In this document: positions 20,130 through 30,459 of the stretch, piece by piece
How positions within the stretch are numbered: position 1 is the first letter of the stretch
Layout of the letters: each line of letters starts with the position of its first letter
Assembly (NCBI GenBank): GCA_964016985.1
Contig: OZ024837.1
Location: 34,751,622-34,815,621, forward strand
Origin: Anodontia alba
Lineage: Eukaryota > Mollusca > Bivalvia > Lucinida > Lucinidae
Direction of reading: 5' to 3'
Length of the DNA stretch: 64,000 nucleotides
Made by a program: the position numbers and the translations under genes
The notes under the pieces: generated by a model
The model's input: only the letters and a program-made list of their open reading frames with translations
Database searches by the model: none
What the model was told of the DNA's origin: nothing

Positions 20130-20520
20130 TCTTTGATACAGAGCTGAAAGGTTGAAAGGACCCAGGGTGAAGTTAGCTAGCTGTAAAAGTGCTTTAAACC
20201 CCCCGGTGGTTTGCTCTACCGACCGTTCTAAGGCGTTGGTCCCGGTGTTAGTCTTACTCTTTGTTGCTTTGTGGTTTATTCTACGAGGCGATTTGTTGTA
20301 TGTCTTTCCGTGTGTCATTTTGTTCTTGTGTTTTTCAGTCCTTTTAGTATTGCGATTACCTCGATTGGGGAAGAGAGAGCTAATCTTAGTGCTTTTTGTA
20401 CGTTTGTTCGGTTTATGCTTGTTTAGATGTGTCGGTTTCCTCTTCCTCTTGGAGTCTAGGAAGGGCTGCGGTTTGTGATTGTGGCACTCCCTGGACTTTT
20501 CTCTTACCTTTTTTACAATA
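20130..20520 (-). repeat. Dispersed repeat N, long copy
   Basis: CTACCGACCGTTCTAAGGCG through GGTTTGTGATTGTGGCACTC, CCTGG. It encodes a hydrophobic plus-strand frame at 20152-20478 (PVLVLLFVALWFILRG), but the same sequence recurs as a dispersed repeat without the frame being kept. Confidence 0.6.
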
Positions 20521-20717
20521 CAACAGATTAATTATCAAGCAACATCAACATTGAACCCTAACATTGACATTTTTTGAAGTGATCCCATCATTCAGAAGAA
20601 TATAAACCATATTAAAACTAGCCCTAAAAGAAAATTAAGCTCTAAAATGCCAACGCTTGCCCACATGGAACTGACATACAGGCTCCGGTTCTAGAAAAAC
20701 AAATCTGCTGTATTTAT

Positions 20718-20745
20718 AAAAAAAAAAAAAAAACAACAACAACAA

Positions 20746-20777
<32 letters not shown>
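20718..20777. repeat. A-rich tract with CAACAACAACAAC
   Basis: Simple sequence that creates poly-Phe/Leu frames on the minus strand. Confidence 0.9.
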
Positions 20778-20778
<1 letters not shown>

Positions 20779-20861
20779 CAAACAAAACACAGATAACCAC
20801 GACACCAAACGCGAGAAGAAAGCCATGGCGCAGAAATCCCCAGAAAACAGATACCTATGCA

Positions 20862-20933
20862 AACAATGCAGATCCTAATAAGATGATTCGTAAAGAGTCG
20901 TCTCATTAGGATCTACCCATGTTTGCCATTTTT
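20862..20933. mobile_element. D/F-type core hairpin, orphan
   Basis: TGCAAACAATGCAGATCCTA and TAGGATCTACCCATGTTTGC flank ATAAGATGATTCG / GAGTCGTCTCATT. Only the core hairpin is recognisable; no TTAA ends were found. Confidence 0.55.
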
Positions 20934-21569
20934 ATTTATCTTTAGTTTTCTTTGGTTGCCATCCATATTTGTGCATCCATATTTTGCAATAGTGGACGTG
21001 TCAAAATTCAAAGAAAGAACAGTCCACTGTAAAACTCAAGGGAGAAGAATTAAATGCATTAGGTAACTTTCACGAAAGCAGGACTGTCCGTGCTTTTCAG
21101 ATTTTCAGAATACAATAAGCCGATACAGAAATACCTGTCCTTGAACTCGTTTACGTCACATGACCAGCATGTGTCAATACACACAGTAGTACGTAATTAG
21201 AATGTTTTAATTTTTGGGTGTCAATTCTAAAGATAAAGCATTGATTTTAGTGGCATTAGCACTTCAAATGTTTACAGGAAACTTGTATTCCGACAACTAT
21301 TTATTGAAATGTACGACAGTCTCTTAACTGAAAATTAAGACAAAAGTCGGTTATCAGTTCAGGACTTGTGTCATTTATTGATGAACACTTGCATTAAAAT
21401 TGACAAAAACCTTGATCTTCTTCCCATGAACACAAGTCCTCAGATTTATTGCAGTCAACATCTCAATCCTTGATTTGCGTATTGAAATTATGTGCCGTGC
21501 AATTTAAAAATGCCAGGTATAGCGGCACTTCTCAGTAGTTTTTTTTTTTTTTTTACAAAAATATTAGTG
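20934..21569. other. Unannotated spacer
   Basis: No shared repeat except a short poly-T at 21539-21555. Confidence 0.4.
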
Positions 21570-22200
21570 GAGAAACCTAGGTATTGTCACAATCACGAAG
21601 CACAGCCTTCCCGATGCACTAAAAGAATGAGAGATGAAGAACAAATAATCATAAAAAACAAATGCTACATACAGTCGAACAGCGATGGCTTGATTACAAT
21701 GCCTAATTCCGACTCGTTTTCGAGTCCCTACCAAATTCTTCCGATAACTGAGGAAAAGAAATATTGAAGGAAAAAAAATCTTATCTTATGATGAACTTGT
21801 ATGTTGTGTGTACTCATCAGAATCGCCTCATCGAGGCGATTCTAATGAGTACACTCAACATACTATTATTATGTAGAAGATCGAAAATATTTCCCTAAAT
21901 TATCGCATTTGCTTCCTGATCTGGCGCCATGATTAACCCTCAGTGCCTCGAACTACCCATCTCTCGAACAAATTTTCATGGTCCAAATGATGTTCGAGCC
22001 TTTGGAGTTTGACTGTATAAAGCCACAGACGCATCAACAAAGAACTGCAACCACCATGCTAACATTACAACACGAAAACAGAATGCAAAGTATGCAGCCG
22101 TATAGACGGTGGTCATAATGCTGGCATTACAGCAAAAATTGTCAGCATCAGAATGTCCACCTTGAAACGGACAGCAGTATATACCACTGTGTGGCTTAGA
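21570..22200 (+). repeat. Dispersed repeat N split by I
   Basis: TATTGTCACAATCACGAAGC, ACAGCCTTCCCGATGC and GAATGAGAGATGAAGAACAA precede the I element. ACGCATCAACAAAGAACTGC follows it. Order matches the N copy at 62.4 kb. Confidence 0.6.
21672..22015 (-). mobile_element. Family I MITE nested in N
   Basis: CAGTCGAACAGCGATGGCTT to GGAGTTTGACTG, flanked by TA (ACATA before, TATAA after). Hairpin GAATCGCCTCATCGAGGCGA. Confidence 0.83.
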
Positions 22201-22329
22201 CCACATTAAAGACTTGTTGCTATCAAAATCACAAATTCCTTCATTATTGTAGATTATATGAACTGCAAGTTATTGTTGCCAGGCATTGTGGCTTTTCCGA
22301 CTATTTTCTTACAAACCCTCTTATTGCAG

Positions 22330-22376
22330 AAAAAAAAAAGAAAAAAAAAAAAAAAACAAAACAAAAAAAAAAAAAC
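22330..22376. repeat. A-rich tract
   Basis: Long A runs with single G or C interruptions. Confidence 0.85.
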
Positions 22377-22415
22377 ATTACCATAGGAAATAACGAATCT
22401 GCAAGATAAGACGTA

Positions 22416-22653
22416 TCAAACCCATTTTTGACTAGTGTCCCATAAAAGGGACATTGGCACACAGTGTTGACCAAGATCAGACGCCGCAGAACGCGGCGTC
22501 TGATCAGGGTCTAAATTGTTTGCATTAAATGCAGGAAATCCTATAAAACATGGTACATTGTAATGATAAAATCTACCCAAACACCCGTTCTATTGGAAAT
22601 GGACCGGTGCAAAGAGTTCAGGTAGAAGAATCCACCAGGCATAAATAGGTTAA
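22416..22653 (+). mobile_element. Family F TTAA MITE
   Basis: Starts TCAAACCCATTTTTGACTAG (TCAA for TTAA) and ends GGCATAAATAGGTTAA. Core AGATCAGACGCCGCAGAACG / CGGCGTCTGATCAGGGTCT. Confidence 0.78.
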
Positions 22654-22679
22654 GGATACAATGCAAACAACTAAGCAGC

Positions 22680-22845
22680 TATGTGAGAAAACATACAGTG
22701 TACCTGCGGACATTCGCGCAGTCTGATCGGAATCTCCACCGGGCGCATTGACTAGCCTAAGGTGCAAAGCTTCTTCATGCTGACAACGAAGACTCAGGTT
22801 CGAGCAGTCTGATTTGAGTATTCGTTGGGCGCACATGTTAAAAGG
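22680..22845 (+). mobile_element. Family H MITE, partial
   Basis: CTGCGGACATTCGCGCAGTC, TGATCGGAATCTCCACCGGG, CGCATTGAC, then GCTTCTTCATGCTGACAACG and GAGTATTCGTTGGGCGCACA follow the H order with deletions. Confidence 0.6.
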
Positions 22846-23239
22846 TATTATAAATTCACTAAATAATAAATGTCGAGGAATCTTTCTAAGATACGAGTAG
22901 CTATACCGACGTACTTCTCTTTCTAAACTAGCTGTAAAGGTTTTCTCCCAAATTACTTTTTGTTTATGATGTTATCAAATTGTTCCGTAAATTCAGTTCC
23001 ACCTATAATATTATTATATTCTACGAGCGTATTTATATTAACTAAGTTACAGTAAAAGTCAGACTCCTATAGATTATGTTGGGCAAAAATGTTTTAAAAG
23101 TTCATCTTTTCTTTTCTTTTTTTTTTTAATGTATTCCGAATATCGACGATAAGACTTTGAACATGTTTCACGGAGTTTATGATAACGCAAGCCCTGCTTA
23201 AGTATTTCATCTGTTAAAGGTTTGTCAGGATTAGTACGC
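22846..23239. other. Unannotated spacer
   Basis: AT-rich. A pyrimidine run lies at 23105-23128. Nothing else recognised. Confidence 0.4.
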
Positions 23240-23475
23240 TTAACCCATTTATGCCTAGCGTCCCATAAATGGGACATTAGCAAACAGTGTAGACCTAGAT
23301 CAAACACCGCAGAATGCGGCGTCTGGTCAAGGTCTACACTGCTTGCATTAAATACCGGAATTTCCATAAAACATGGTAACACAATGTAATAAAACTAACC
23401 AGACACCCCTTACATAGGAAATAGACCTGTCCAAATACTTTAGGTAGAAGAATCTACTCGGCGTAAATGAGTTAA
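23240..23475 (+). mobile_element. Family F TTAA MITE, complete
   Basis: TTAACCCATTTATGCCTAGC to GGCGTAAATGAGTTAA: imperfect inverted ends and TTAA on both sides. Core CTAGATCAAACACCGCAGAA / TGCGGCGTCTGGTCAAGG, between TTAGCAAACAGTGTAGACC and GTCTACACTGCTTGCAT. Confidence 0.82.
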
Positions 23476-23479
23476 TCAT

Positions 23480-23665
23480 TCCTTGTTTTGTCCTGTTTAA
23501 TGTCTAATTGTGAGTCTTGTCTGACAGTGTGATTATCGCGTTGAGGGAGAGAAAGCTGTTTTCTTTCTTTTCGTCGTTTTGCTACGCGTGTACTGTCCAT
23601 CATGGCTTGTTTACCCTTCCTCTTAATGTCATTGGTAGGCTATGTTCTGTGAATGCGACACTTTC
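23480..23665 (-). repeat. Dispersed repeat N, fragment
   Basis: Ends CTATGTTCTGTGAATGCGAC, ACTTTCC, the N terminus in reverse, directly before an A element. Confidence 0.5.
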
Positions 23666-23948
23666 CATTACGAAAACATGCCTACTCAAATATACTGAAA
23701 ATTTTACCACCAAAAAATTAAATTTTTCATAAAACAAAATCTGATATTTTTTCAGATTTCTTCTCAAAACATAGATTGTGGATACCCGTTAGAACCGCCT
23801 CGGCGAGGCGGTTCTAACGAGTACCCACAATCTATGGGGTTTAGCAAAATAAGAAAAATAATGTATACCCCTGTAAACCCCAGATTTACTATATACAATG
23901 TACAAGTACATAAAAGTGGGGTTTAAGGGGTTCAAAATTGATGTTTTA
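23666..23948 (-). mobile_element. Family A MITE, damaged right end
   Basis: CATTACGAAAACATGCCTAC, hairpin GAACCGCCTCGGCGAGGCGG. Near the right end an insertion (CAATGTACAAGTAC) and loss of ATATAGGC before ATGTTTTAC. Confidence 0.8.
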
Positions 23949-24334
23949 CCATTTTTTTAATTATTGCAACTGTTAAAGTAAATGCACTAGCAAAATAAAT
24001 AAGTTGACGGAATAAGCGAATCTTAGTATTTCGGATATATACTTCTTCGGACAAATCAGCATCCAGAAATATTTAATAGTTCATATAAGAAGCGTTTCTC
24101 TGCTCAATGGACACATTTTGTCACGACTGGCTGTTTTGAACATTTTCTAGTCTTGATTTTCAAAGACGAAATCTTTTAGGTCAAAAAACTCGAAAACAAA
24201 ACGTCCCAAGTGATAAAATGCCTTAGTACTATTCATTAGGAACTATTCGTAGAACCAACCCAGTCCAGTTAGATTTGGTAGTTCGCAATAATATAAATAA
24301 AAAAAGAAAGTAATGATCAGGAATCAATACAATT
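23949..24334. other. Unannotated spacer
   Basis: No feature recognised. Confidence 0.4.
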
Positions 24335-24600
24335 ACCTAACATCTTCCGTCCAAGACACCAAAGGGAAAGAAGGACGCACTTAAAGCAACGGCACCAAAG
24401 TAAAAACGCTACAAGCAGAAAGCCAAAAAGATAGTTTCTTCCCCCCCCCCGCCCCCCCCCACCCCCCACCCCCCCCCCCCCCCCCACCAAAATGGCCAAA
24501 CAGCTGTCCAAAATGAAATTTTCACCGGGACATACATGCAAAGACATACAATGACAGAAATAAACCACGACAGAACCACCGCCTTGAAACGGTCGGTAAG
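24335..24600 (+). repeat. Dispersed repeat N with poly-C tract
   Basis: ACATCTTCCGTCCAAGACAC and ACCACCGCCTTGAAACGGTC, GG match the inner and far end of N. A C-rich tract at 24441-24487 interrupts it. Confidence 0.5.
24441..24487. repeat. Poly-C tract
   Basis: C run with single G or A interruptions. It gives poly-Gly frames on the minus strand. Confidence 0.95.
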
Positions 24601-24602
24601 TT

Positions 24603-24800
24603 TAGTCTGGAGACCCCAAAAAACGTAATTGGTAAACAGTGCACACCCAGATAACTGAGACACCGCAGAATGCGGGCGTCGGCATCTGACCAGGATCTCC
24701 ACTGTTTGCAAATACTTTTGGCAATTTTCTCGCATAGCCTTACACACCTAAAACTGTAATTAGATTCTTTCAATATATAATTTAGGGAGTTTATTCAGTA
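24603..24800 (+). mobile_element. Family F MITE, subtype 2
   Basis: GGTAAACAGTGCACACCCAG, CACCGCAGAATGCGGGCGTC, GGATCTCCACTGTTTGCAAA and the tail CTCGCATAGCCTTACACACC, also seen near 59.9 kb. Confidence 0.65.
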
Positions 24801-25028
24801 TTAAGTGGGTTGATCCATTTTAGTCTGAAAACCCTCAAAATGTAATTGACATACAGTGCAGACTCAGATCAGAACGTGGCGTCTGATCAGGATCTACTCT
24901 GTTTTCAATGAGTACAGGAATTTCTATGAAACATAGTAATAAAAGAACTAACCAGACACCAGGGTATTGGAAATAGACCGGTCCTTAGAGTTGTGATAGA
25001 AAAGTCCATTCGACGTAAATGGGTTATC
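24801..25028 (+). mobile_element. Family F TTAA MITE
   Basis: Begins TTAAGTGGGTTGATCCATTT, core CAGATCAGAACGTGGCGTCT, GATCAGG. Ends CGACGTAAATGGGTTATC. It sits directly against the preceding F copy. Confidence 0.68.
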
Positions 25029-25422
25029 AGGAGCCAATCTACAAAGCCGACCTTCTCTCGTCCTTCCAGGCTTTCATTAAGACATCGAGATAGACAGTAA
25101 AGTTGTGTTATTATCTACGTAAGATGCACTGAAGTAGTAGTTTTTAAATGAGCATTAAGCTCCTTAACGCATACATCGAAACTATAATTTAGCTTATTAT
25201 CCTCAATTACATGTTCAGACTTTTACACAAGAAATACCATTAGGAGTATTTGTCGATAACCCCCCCCCCCCCCCCCCCCCCTGCTAGCATTGCCGTGGAT
25301 ACGTCATTTACAAATTTGCTGTTAGAAGTTCCGCTTCTGCTAGGAACTACGTGCAATTCATGTCGAACTTTTGAACAGTATAAATTGTACATTATACAAC
25401 TATTTAGATGCCTTAAAACCTA
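25029..25422. other. Spacer with poly-C
   Basis: Only a C22 run at 25260-25281 is notable. Confidence 0.5.
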
Positions 25423-25516
25423 CCAGTAAGCATTCTACATAAATCTATAGCGGGCCGTTAGCGGCCCGTCAGCTACCTTGACGGCCCGCTATAGATTTAT
25501 AAAAAATGCTTACTGG
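25423..25516 (+). mobile_element. Family B MITE
   Basis: CCAGTAAGCATTCTACATAA to AAAAATGCTTACTGG. The inner stem is shortened (CGTTAGCGGCCCGTCAGC, then TTGACGGCCCGC). Confidence 0.82.
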
Positions 25517-25564
25517 AAATCGATTTTTAAAGGAATCAGAATGAGCACAGTATTCTTGAAGAAA

Positions 25565-25615
25565 CAAAAATACAATCCGCACTATTGTGAAGTACAGGAA
25601 GACGTTTTAAATAAT
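25565..25615 (+). repeat. Dispersed repeat M, short fragment
   Basis: CAATCCGCACTATTGTGAAG, TACAGGAAGACGTTTTAAA matches one end of M. Confidence 0.4.
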
Positions 25616-25619
25616 GCAC

Positions 25620-26900
25620 AAACTGATGTGTGTATGACGTCGCGGAGGCATCTTAGTGTGCAATGCGGCATAGAATGATGCTCGTTTATCGTAGTAAAGG
25701 CTTCTTCCTGTGCAACGCGGTACATACCGATGAGCCCATTGTCGTCCCGGAGGTTCCTTAATGTGCAATGCGGCACCGATCGGCGCTTTTTTTGATTTAT
25801 TTGAGACGGCTATTTGTCCAATACGGGCAGAATGATAATGGTTTGTCATCGCGGGCGCACCTTAGTTGACAACGCAACACAGAATGATGCTCGTTTGTCG
25901 TAGCGGATGCATCTTTGTATGCAACACAACACAAAATTATGCTCGTTTGTCGTAGTAAAGGCTTCTTCCTGTGCAACGCGGTACATACCGATGAGCCCTT
26001 TGTCGTCCCGGAGATGCCTTAATGTGCAATGCGGCACCGATCGGCGCTTTTTTTATTTCTTTGAGACGGTTATTTGTCCAACGCGGGCAGAATGATAATG
26101 GTTTGTCATCGCGGGCGCACCGTAGTTGACAACGCAACACAGAATGATGCTCGTTTGTCGTAGCGGATGCATCTTTGTATGTAACACAACACAAAATAAT
26201 TGGGGCGGCCTTTGTGTGAAACGCAACACGAAATAATGCTCGGTTGTCGTAATGGGGCGGCTTATGTGCAACACAACACAAAATAATGCTCGGTTGTCGT
26301 AGTAGATCCGTCTTTATGTTCAACGCCGCACAAAATAATGCTCGGTTGTCGTAGTGGGGCGGCTTATGTGCAACACAACACAAAATAATGCTCGGTTGTC
26401 GTAGCGGATGCGTTTTTGTGTTCAACGCAACACAAAATAATGCTCGGTTATCGTCGTGGATGCATCTTTATGTTCAACGCCGCACAAAATAATGCTCGGT
26501 TGTCGTAGTGGGGCGACTTATGTGCAACACAAAACAAAATAATGCTCGGTTGTCGTAGCGGATGCGTCTTTGTGTTCAACGCAGCACAAAATAATGCTCG
26601 ATTGTCGTAGTGGATGCATCTTTATGTTCAACGCAACACAAAATAATGCTCGTTGTCATAGTGGGGCGGCCCTTTTGTTGTCGCGGATGGGATGATGTCG
26701 TAGTCGAGGCGGCTTTCTATGGAGCGCGAGACAGAGTGATGCGTGTAGGTCGTCCGGGAGGTGCCTTAGTGTGCAACGCGGAACAGAACGATGCGTGAGG
26801 TTATCGCGGAGGTGTATTAGTACAGTGTGCAACGCGGCTTTGATGATTGTTTGTCGTCGCGGAATCATTGTGCGTGCTGCATGGCTTGGAATAATTCCTT
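25620..26900. repeat. Tandem array P (about 51-bp and 261-bp units)
   Basis: CpG-rich minisatellite. From about 26200 the unit is 50-52 bp with core ACAAAATAATGCTCGGTTGT, CGTAG. On the left, 25640-26170 contains two copies of a 261-bp block (CTCGTTTATCGTAGTAAAGG at 25681 and its match at 25942). The region is rich in TCGTCG and CGCGG, unlike its AT-rich surroundings. Long minus-strand frames are a by-product of the repeats. Confidence 0.85.
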
Positions 26901-27069
26901 TGTCATCCCGGAAGCGTCACTCTGTATGTCATTGATCGGCGTGATACTGGCTCATCGTTACGAAGTCGCCACTATTCGTGACACGGATCAGAATACTGTC
27001 CGTTTGTCGTTCTGTGTAGCCACCTTTGTTTGCGGCATGGTTAAGAATGATCCTCCTTTGGGCATCGCC

Positions 27070-27290
27070 ATGTGAAAACGTATCATCTGGAATATGCAGA
27101 CAGCAAAGGCCCAGATCAGCCTGCGCATCCGCACAGTCTGATCAGGGTCTTTACTGTCCGGTAACAGAATCATTGGATATAAAGAATGTATGACTGGAGA
27201 GCAAATGTCCGGATGATACTTTGCGCATGCGCAGAATCATGTTAACCCGCAAATTTCATGCATGCTCGAAGGCTGTTTTTTGCTTGACGC
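27070..27290 (+). mobile_element. Family G MITE inserted in array P
   Basis: GTGAAAACGTATCATCTGGA, AGGCCCAGATCAGCCTGCGC / GCACAGTCTGATCAGGGTCT and GAAGGCTGTTTTTTGCTTGA. P-type sequence (GTCGTTCTGTG, GGCATCGCCATG) lies before it. After it come GTTCGAAGCGGCTGAAAATG and CATTTGTCGTCGCG. Confidence 0.75.
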
Positions 27291-27330
27291 ATCTGTGTTC
27301 GAAGCGGCTGAAAATGATGCTCATTTGTCG

Positions 27331-27623
27331 TCGCGACTTTATTGTTAATGCAAAGCGTTATACACGACACCAGTGGTAAAACAAATTTGATTAAACGTCT
27401 CTCTAATGACGTCTTCACTCGCAATCAAATTATTTCCTTACATCCGATGTTTATCATCCTTCTTCCTTTAGCAAATATACCATTAGTCTGGGAACTTTCT
27501 ATAGATATCTCGTGATTAGCATTGTTCCTTGAATTTCAACTAAACCGAAGTAATCTATGTATATCAGTGTATACCATTCACGTCCCGTCATGTTTCAGTT
27601 TAAAGCCACTAATGATCAGCGAC
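27331..27623. other. Unannotated spacer
   Basis: No feature recognised. Confidence 0.4.
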
Positions 27624-27851
27624 ATGAGGAAAAGTACCTTCTTACAAGTGCGCTGAAAGAACACTTAAATGGGCCTACGCATGCGCGCAGTATGACCAAG
27701 GTCTTCGCTGTCCTCCTGAAGAAACTTTGCATCCTTGGCTATCCAAAAATGCGCCCAGTGAAGATTCTGATCAGACTGCGCGAATGCGCAGTCTGATCTG
27801 AATCTTCACTGGGCGCGCATGTCCAAGGGTACGTTTCCTGACGTCGTGGTT
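27624..27851 (+). mobile_element. Family H MITE, complete
   Basis: Right hairpin nearly perfect: GCGCCCAGTGAAGATTCTGA, TCAGACTGCGCG with CGCAGTCTGATCTGAATCTT, CACTGGGCGC. Left hairpin ACGCATGCGCGCAGTATGAC is diverged. The middle segment AACTTTGCATCCTTGGCTAT is conserved in H. Confidence 0.78.
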
Positions 27852-28102
27852 CAGCTGTTGGTTAGGCTTCCACTAATTGTTGATTACGTTTCAGCTTGAG
27901 AAAATGGACATTGCAACAGGTGCATCAAGCTAAAGACTCAGCCCAGTCTACACAGTCCGCGCAGTTTAATCAATGTGTTCTGCAATGTCTAATGACTTAG
28001 TACCAGATTTTGCGAATGCACAGGGTGATCCCGATCTAATTCTTCGTTACATTCTTTTAACACGTTTACGTAAAATATACACTTAAATCTATTGATATTT
28101 TT

Positions 28103-28206
28103 CTGATTTCTCCAAAATGCGTAAGTTGTGGGTTATCCTGAGAAGTGCCTCCAAGAGGCGCATCTCAGGCGTCCCCACAACTTATGCTTGTCTGGAGAAA
28201 TCAGAA
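28103..28206. mobile_element. L-type hairpin
   Basis: TCTGATTTCTCCAAAATGCG, TAAGTTGTGGG pairs with CCCCACAACTTATGCTTGTC, TGGAGAAATCAGA; apex GAAGTGCCTCCAAGAGGCGC. Same plan as the A/I hairpins, with different outer sequence. Confidence 0.6.
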
Positions 28207-28517
28207 AATTCATTTATGTTGATACACCTTCTATCTTTATCTTTATTAGTCATGGTATTTTTACAATATAATATGGCGAATGAGACTTTGTTTGCAAGTA
28301 AGCAAATTAAGACAGATCTGTACAATACAAATGGTTGCTAGAAGTAAAACATAAATTGTAAAGCCGTTTTAAAACTAATTTTACAATATGTGTTTTTTCT
28401 TCTAGCAACCATTTGTATTGTACAAATGAGGAACAGAAGAAACAAATTGTTCCTGAGAATAAAACGCCAAGCGAAAAACGTCTTTCCAAATGATGTCGAA
28501 AGGACAGTATATAGACT
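28207..28517. other. Spacer with an inverted repeat
   Basis: GTACAATACAAATGGTTGCT, AGAAG at 28320-28344 is inverted as TTCTAGCAACCATTTGTATT, GTACA at about 28400-28425, forming an 80-100 bp fold-back. No other copy seen. Confidence 0.5.
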
Positions 28518-28725
28518 TCTTTTCACTGCCACAGGCGATAGCGATAATAATAGGCTTTTGCAAACAGCATAGATCCAGATGAGACGGCTCAATAAGCCGT
28601 CTCATCTGGATCTACGTTGTTTGGCATTCAGTCTTTCAACTTCACATATAAACTTCTTTCCAAGCGATATTTTGTTGAAAACAAAAGAAGCAAACAACAA
28701 ATGTCGTCTGAAATTTGGCACCTAA
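28518..28725 (-). mobile_element. Family D MITE
   Basis: CACTGCCACAGGCGATAGCG, GGCTTTTGCAAACAGCATAG, perfect stem GATGAGACGGCTCAATAAGC / CGTCTCATC, right end ATGTCGTCTGAAATTTGGCA. The terminal TTAA is not clear here. Confidence 0.75.
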
Positions 28726-29171
28726 TGAGCATGTGATAAGGATCATTTTTCGTCTGTTGAGGATATTGTTTTTTGGTTTTCTATTTTTCATTTTATGTTT
28801 TCCTCTTAAACAATCATTGCAACTAAATCATCAATACTTACATATAAATAGAGTACATGTACATTATTCTTATTTTAAGTGGTGACGGCCATTTCCATAG
28901 ATTTGGGTAGAATATTCCACTCGGCAACAATATCTTCAGAAAGGTTTGCTTGCAGTGTACATGTACATGTATTTGCACCGCTGAAGTGTTCATGATGATT
29001 CTTTTTTTTTTCTTGTTATTTCAGAACCGTCGCGCCAAGCGTAAAATCAACTTACTGCATGTACATGTACAATATGTACTCCCAGACTTAGAATTGGCAA
29101 ACACGCAAACTGATTCTAGCTTCAGCCGTTCAGATGTCCGAGATACATGTAATACGTATTAACCCCAACGT
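28726..29171. other. Unannotated spacer
   Basis: Contains several TACATGTACATGTA words and nothing else recognisable. Confidence 0.4.
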
Positions 29172-29388
29172 ACTTACTGACATGTACTCCAAACGAAGAC
29201 TCAAATCAGCCTGGGCATTCGCACAATCTGATTAGAGTCTTCGCTGTCAACATGAGGAAACTTTGCATCCTTGGCTATTCAGATTGCGCTCAGTGAAGAT
29301 TCTGATCGGACTGCGCGAATGCACAGGCTGATCTGAATCTTCCCTGGGCGCACATGTCCGAAGGTACATTTCTGACGTTGCGGCTCAT
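29172..29388 (+). mobile_element. Family H MITE
   Basis: ACGAAGACTCAAATCAGCCT / CACAATCTGATTAGAGTCTT, then AACTTTGCATCCTTGGCTAT, then AGTGAAGATTCTGATCGGAC / CAGGCTGATCTGAATCTTCC, ending CGAAGGTACATTTCTGACGT, TGCGG. Confidence 0.78.
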
Positions 29389-29579
29389 GCATGTACGTTA
29401 AGGCTGTTAGTTGCCAGGAATGGCCTCGTTTGCGCATATCACAATAATTGAAAGTTACATGCACCTTTTTGCCCCTAGAAATCTAACCTAATCCATACAA
29501 TAAGACAACTTTGATTGAAAAAGCTGAGCTGAATTTTAATTTAGATTGCACGAAACATTGTAAATGACTTTTTTGCTTA

Positions 29580-29815
29580 AGGGGACCCGATACACAGTGT
29601 AGATGTTACGTCATTTTCGCCAAAACCTTTTGTGACTTCCTGTTTAACTGTTCTGCACACCAGTCCACAGCTTATAAGGGGTCTACTGTTAAAGGAAAGA
29701 ATTTGCTCCTAAAAGGAACAAATTCTTTCCTGTTTTGAGTAGACCCCTTTTCAGAAGGAAGGCAAAACAATTTTACAGAGTTACTTCCCTTGAAAGTGTA
29801 CTCTCTAAAGGCTTG
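29580..29815 (+). mobile_element. Family J MITE
   Basis: CTTTTGTGACTTCCTGTTTA, hairpin GGAAAGAATTTGCTCCTAAA / AGGAACAAATTCTTTCC, TAGACCCCTTTTCAGAAGGA, and ACAGAGTTACTTCCCTTGAA. Confidence 0.78.
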
Positions 29816-29848
29816 ATGCAATAATCTTTTTAATACATACTGACTATA

Positions 29849-30014
29849 CAGTGTCACCTTCACGGACGGTCACCTCTCAGAAACAGCAATTTCCCTAAAA
29901 CAGTCACTTTTCTGATAAGTGCTGTTTTATGATAGCTCACCTTTCCACTACAGCTGCCTCTCTACAACAGCACATTTTGTGTCTTAACAAGCTTGTGGTA
30001 GAGAGGTATTGTAT
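29849..30014 (+). mobile_element. Family U2 pogo-like fragment
   Basis: TACAGTGTCACCTTCACGGA at the left and GTGGTAGAGAGGTATTGTAT at the right, with CACTTTTCTGATAAGTGCTG inside. The related split copy at 50.2-50.96 kb shares CCACTTTTCTGATTTCCC-type sequence. Confidence 0.5.
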
Positions 30015-30027
30015 GTTCTATCACATC

Positions 30028-30280
30028 CATCACGAAAACATGCCTATATAATTTTGACTCCCTTAAACCCGCCTTTTACATAGAAAAACTGGGGTTTACA
30101 GGGGTATACATTGTTTTTTTTTCTTATTTCTGCTCAAAACATGGTGGGTACTCGTTAGGCGGGGCGGTTCTAACGAGTACCACAATCTATGTTTTGAGCA
30201 GAAATATGAAAAATATCAGATTTTTTTTTCATCTGAAAATTTTCATTTTTCTGGTGGTAAAATTTTCAGTATATTTGAAA
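30028..30280 (+). mobile_element. Family A MITE, right end lost
   Basis: CATCACGAAAACATGCCTAT, hairpin reduced at the apex (CTCGTTAGGCGGGGCGGTTC), ending TTTTCAGTATATTTGAAAAA without the ATAGGCATG terminus. Confidence 0.8.
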
Positions 30281-30405
30281 AATTACAAATTCTGCCATAA
30301 TTGCTTAAAAATGCATGGGCTGCTAAAATTTACGAAACACCGAGTTGGTTCGATACGAATAGGACTGGTCAAAATGTTCAAATCAGTCAATTCCTTGAAA
30401 TACAG

Positions 30406-30406
30406 A

Positions 30407-30458
<52 letters not shown>

Positions 30459-30459
30459 G
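30406..30459. repeat. (TAA)n microsatellite
   Basis: About 17 AAT units. Confidence 0.97.

Noticed and set aside
20152..20478. Hydrophobic, membrane-protein-like frame
   Set aside because: Lies in dispersed repeat N, T/G-rich on this strand; other N copies do not maintain it.
24317..24747. Glycine-rich protein frames
   Set aside because: Generated by the poly-C tract inside repeat N.
25582..26425. Repetitive minus-strand protein
   Set aside because: By-product of array P; the 50-52 bp unit shifts frame between units.
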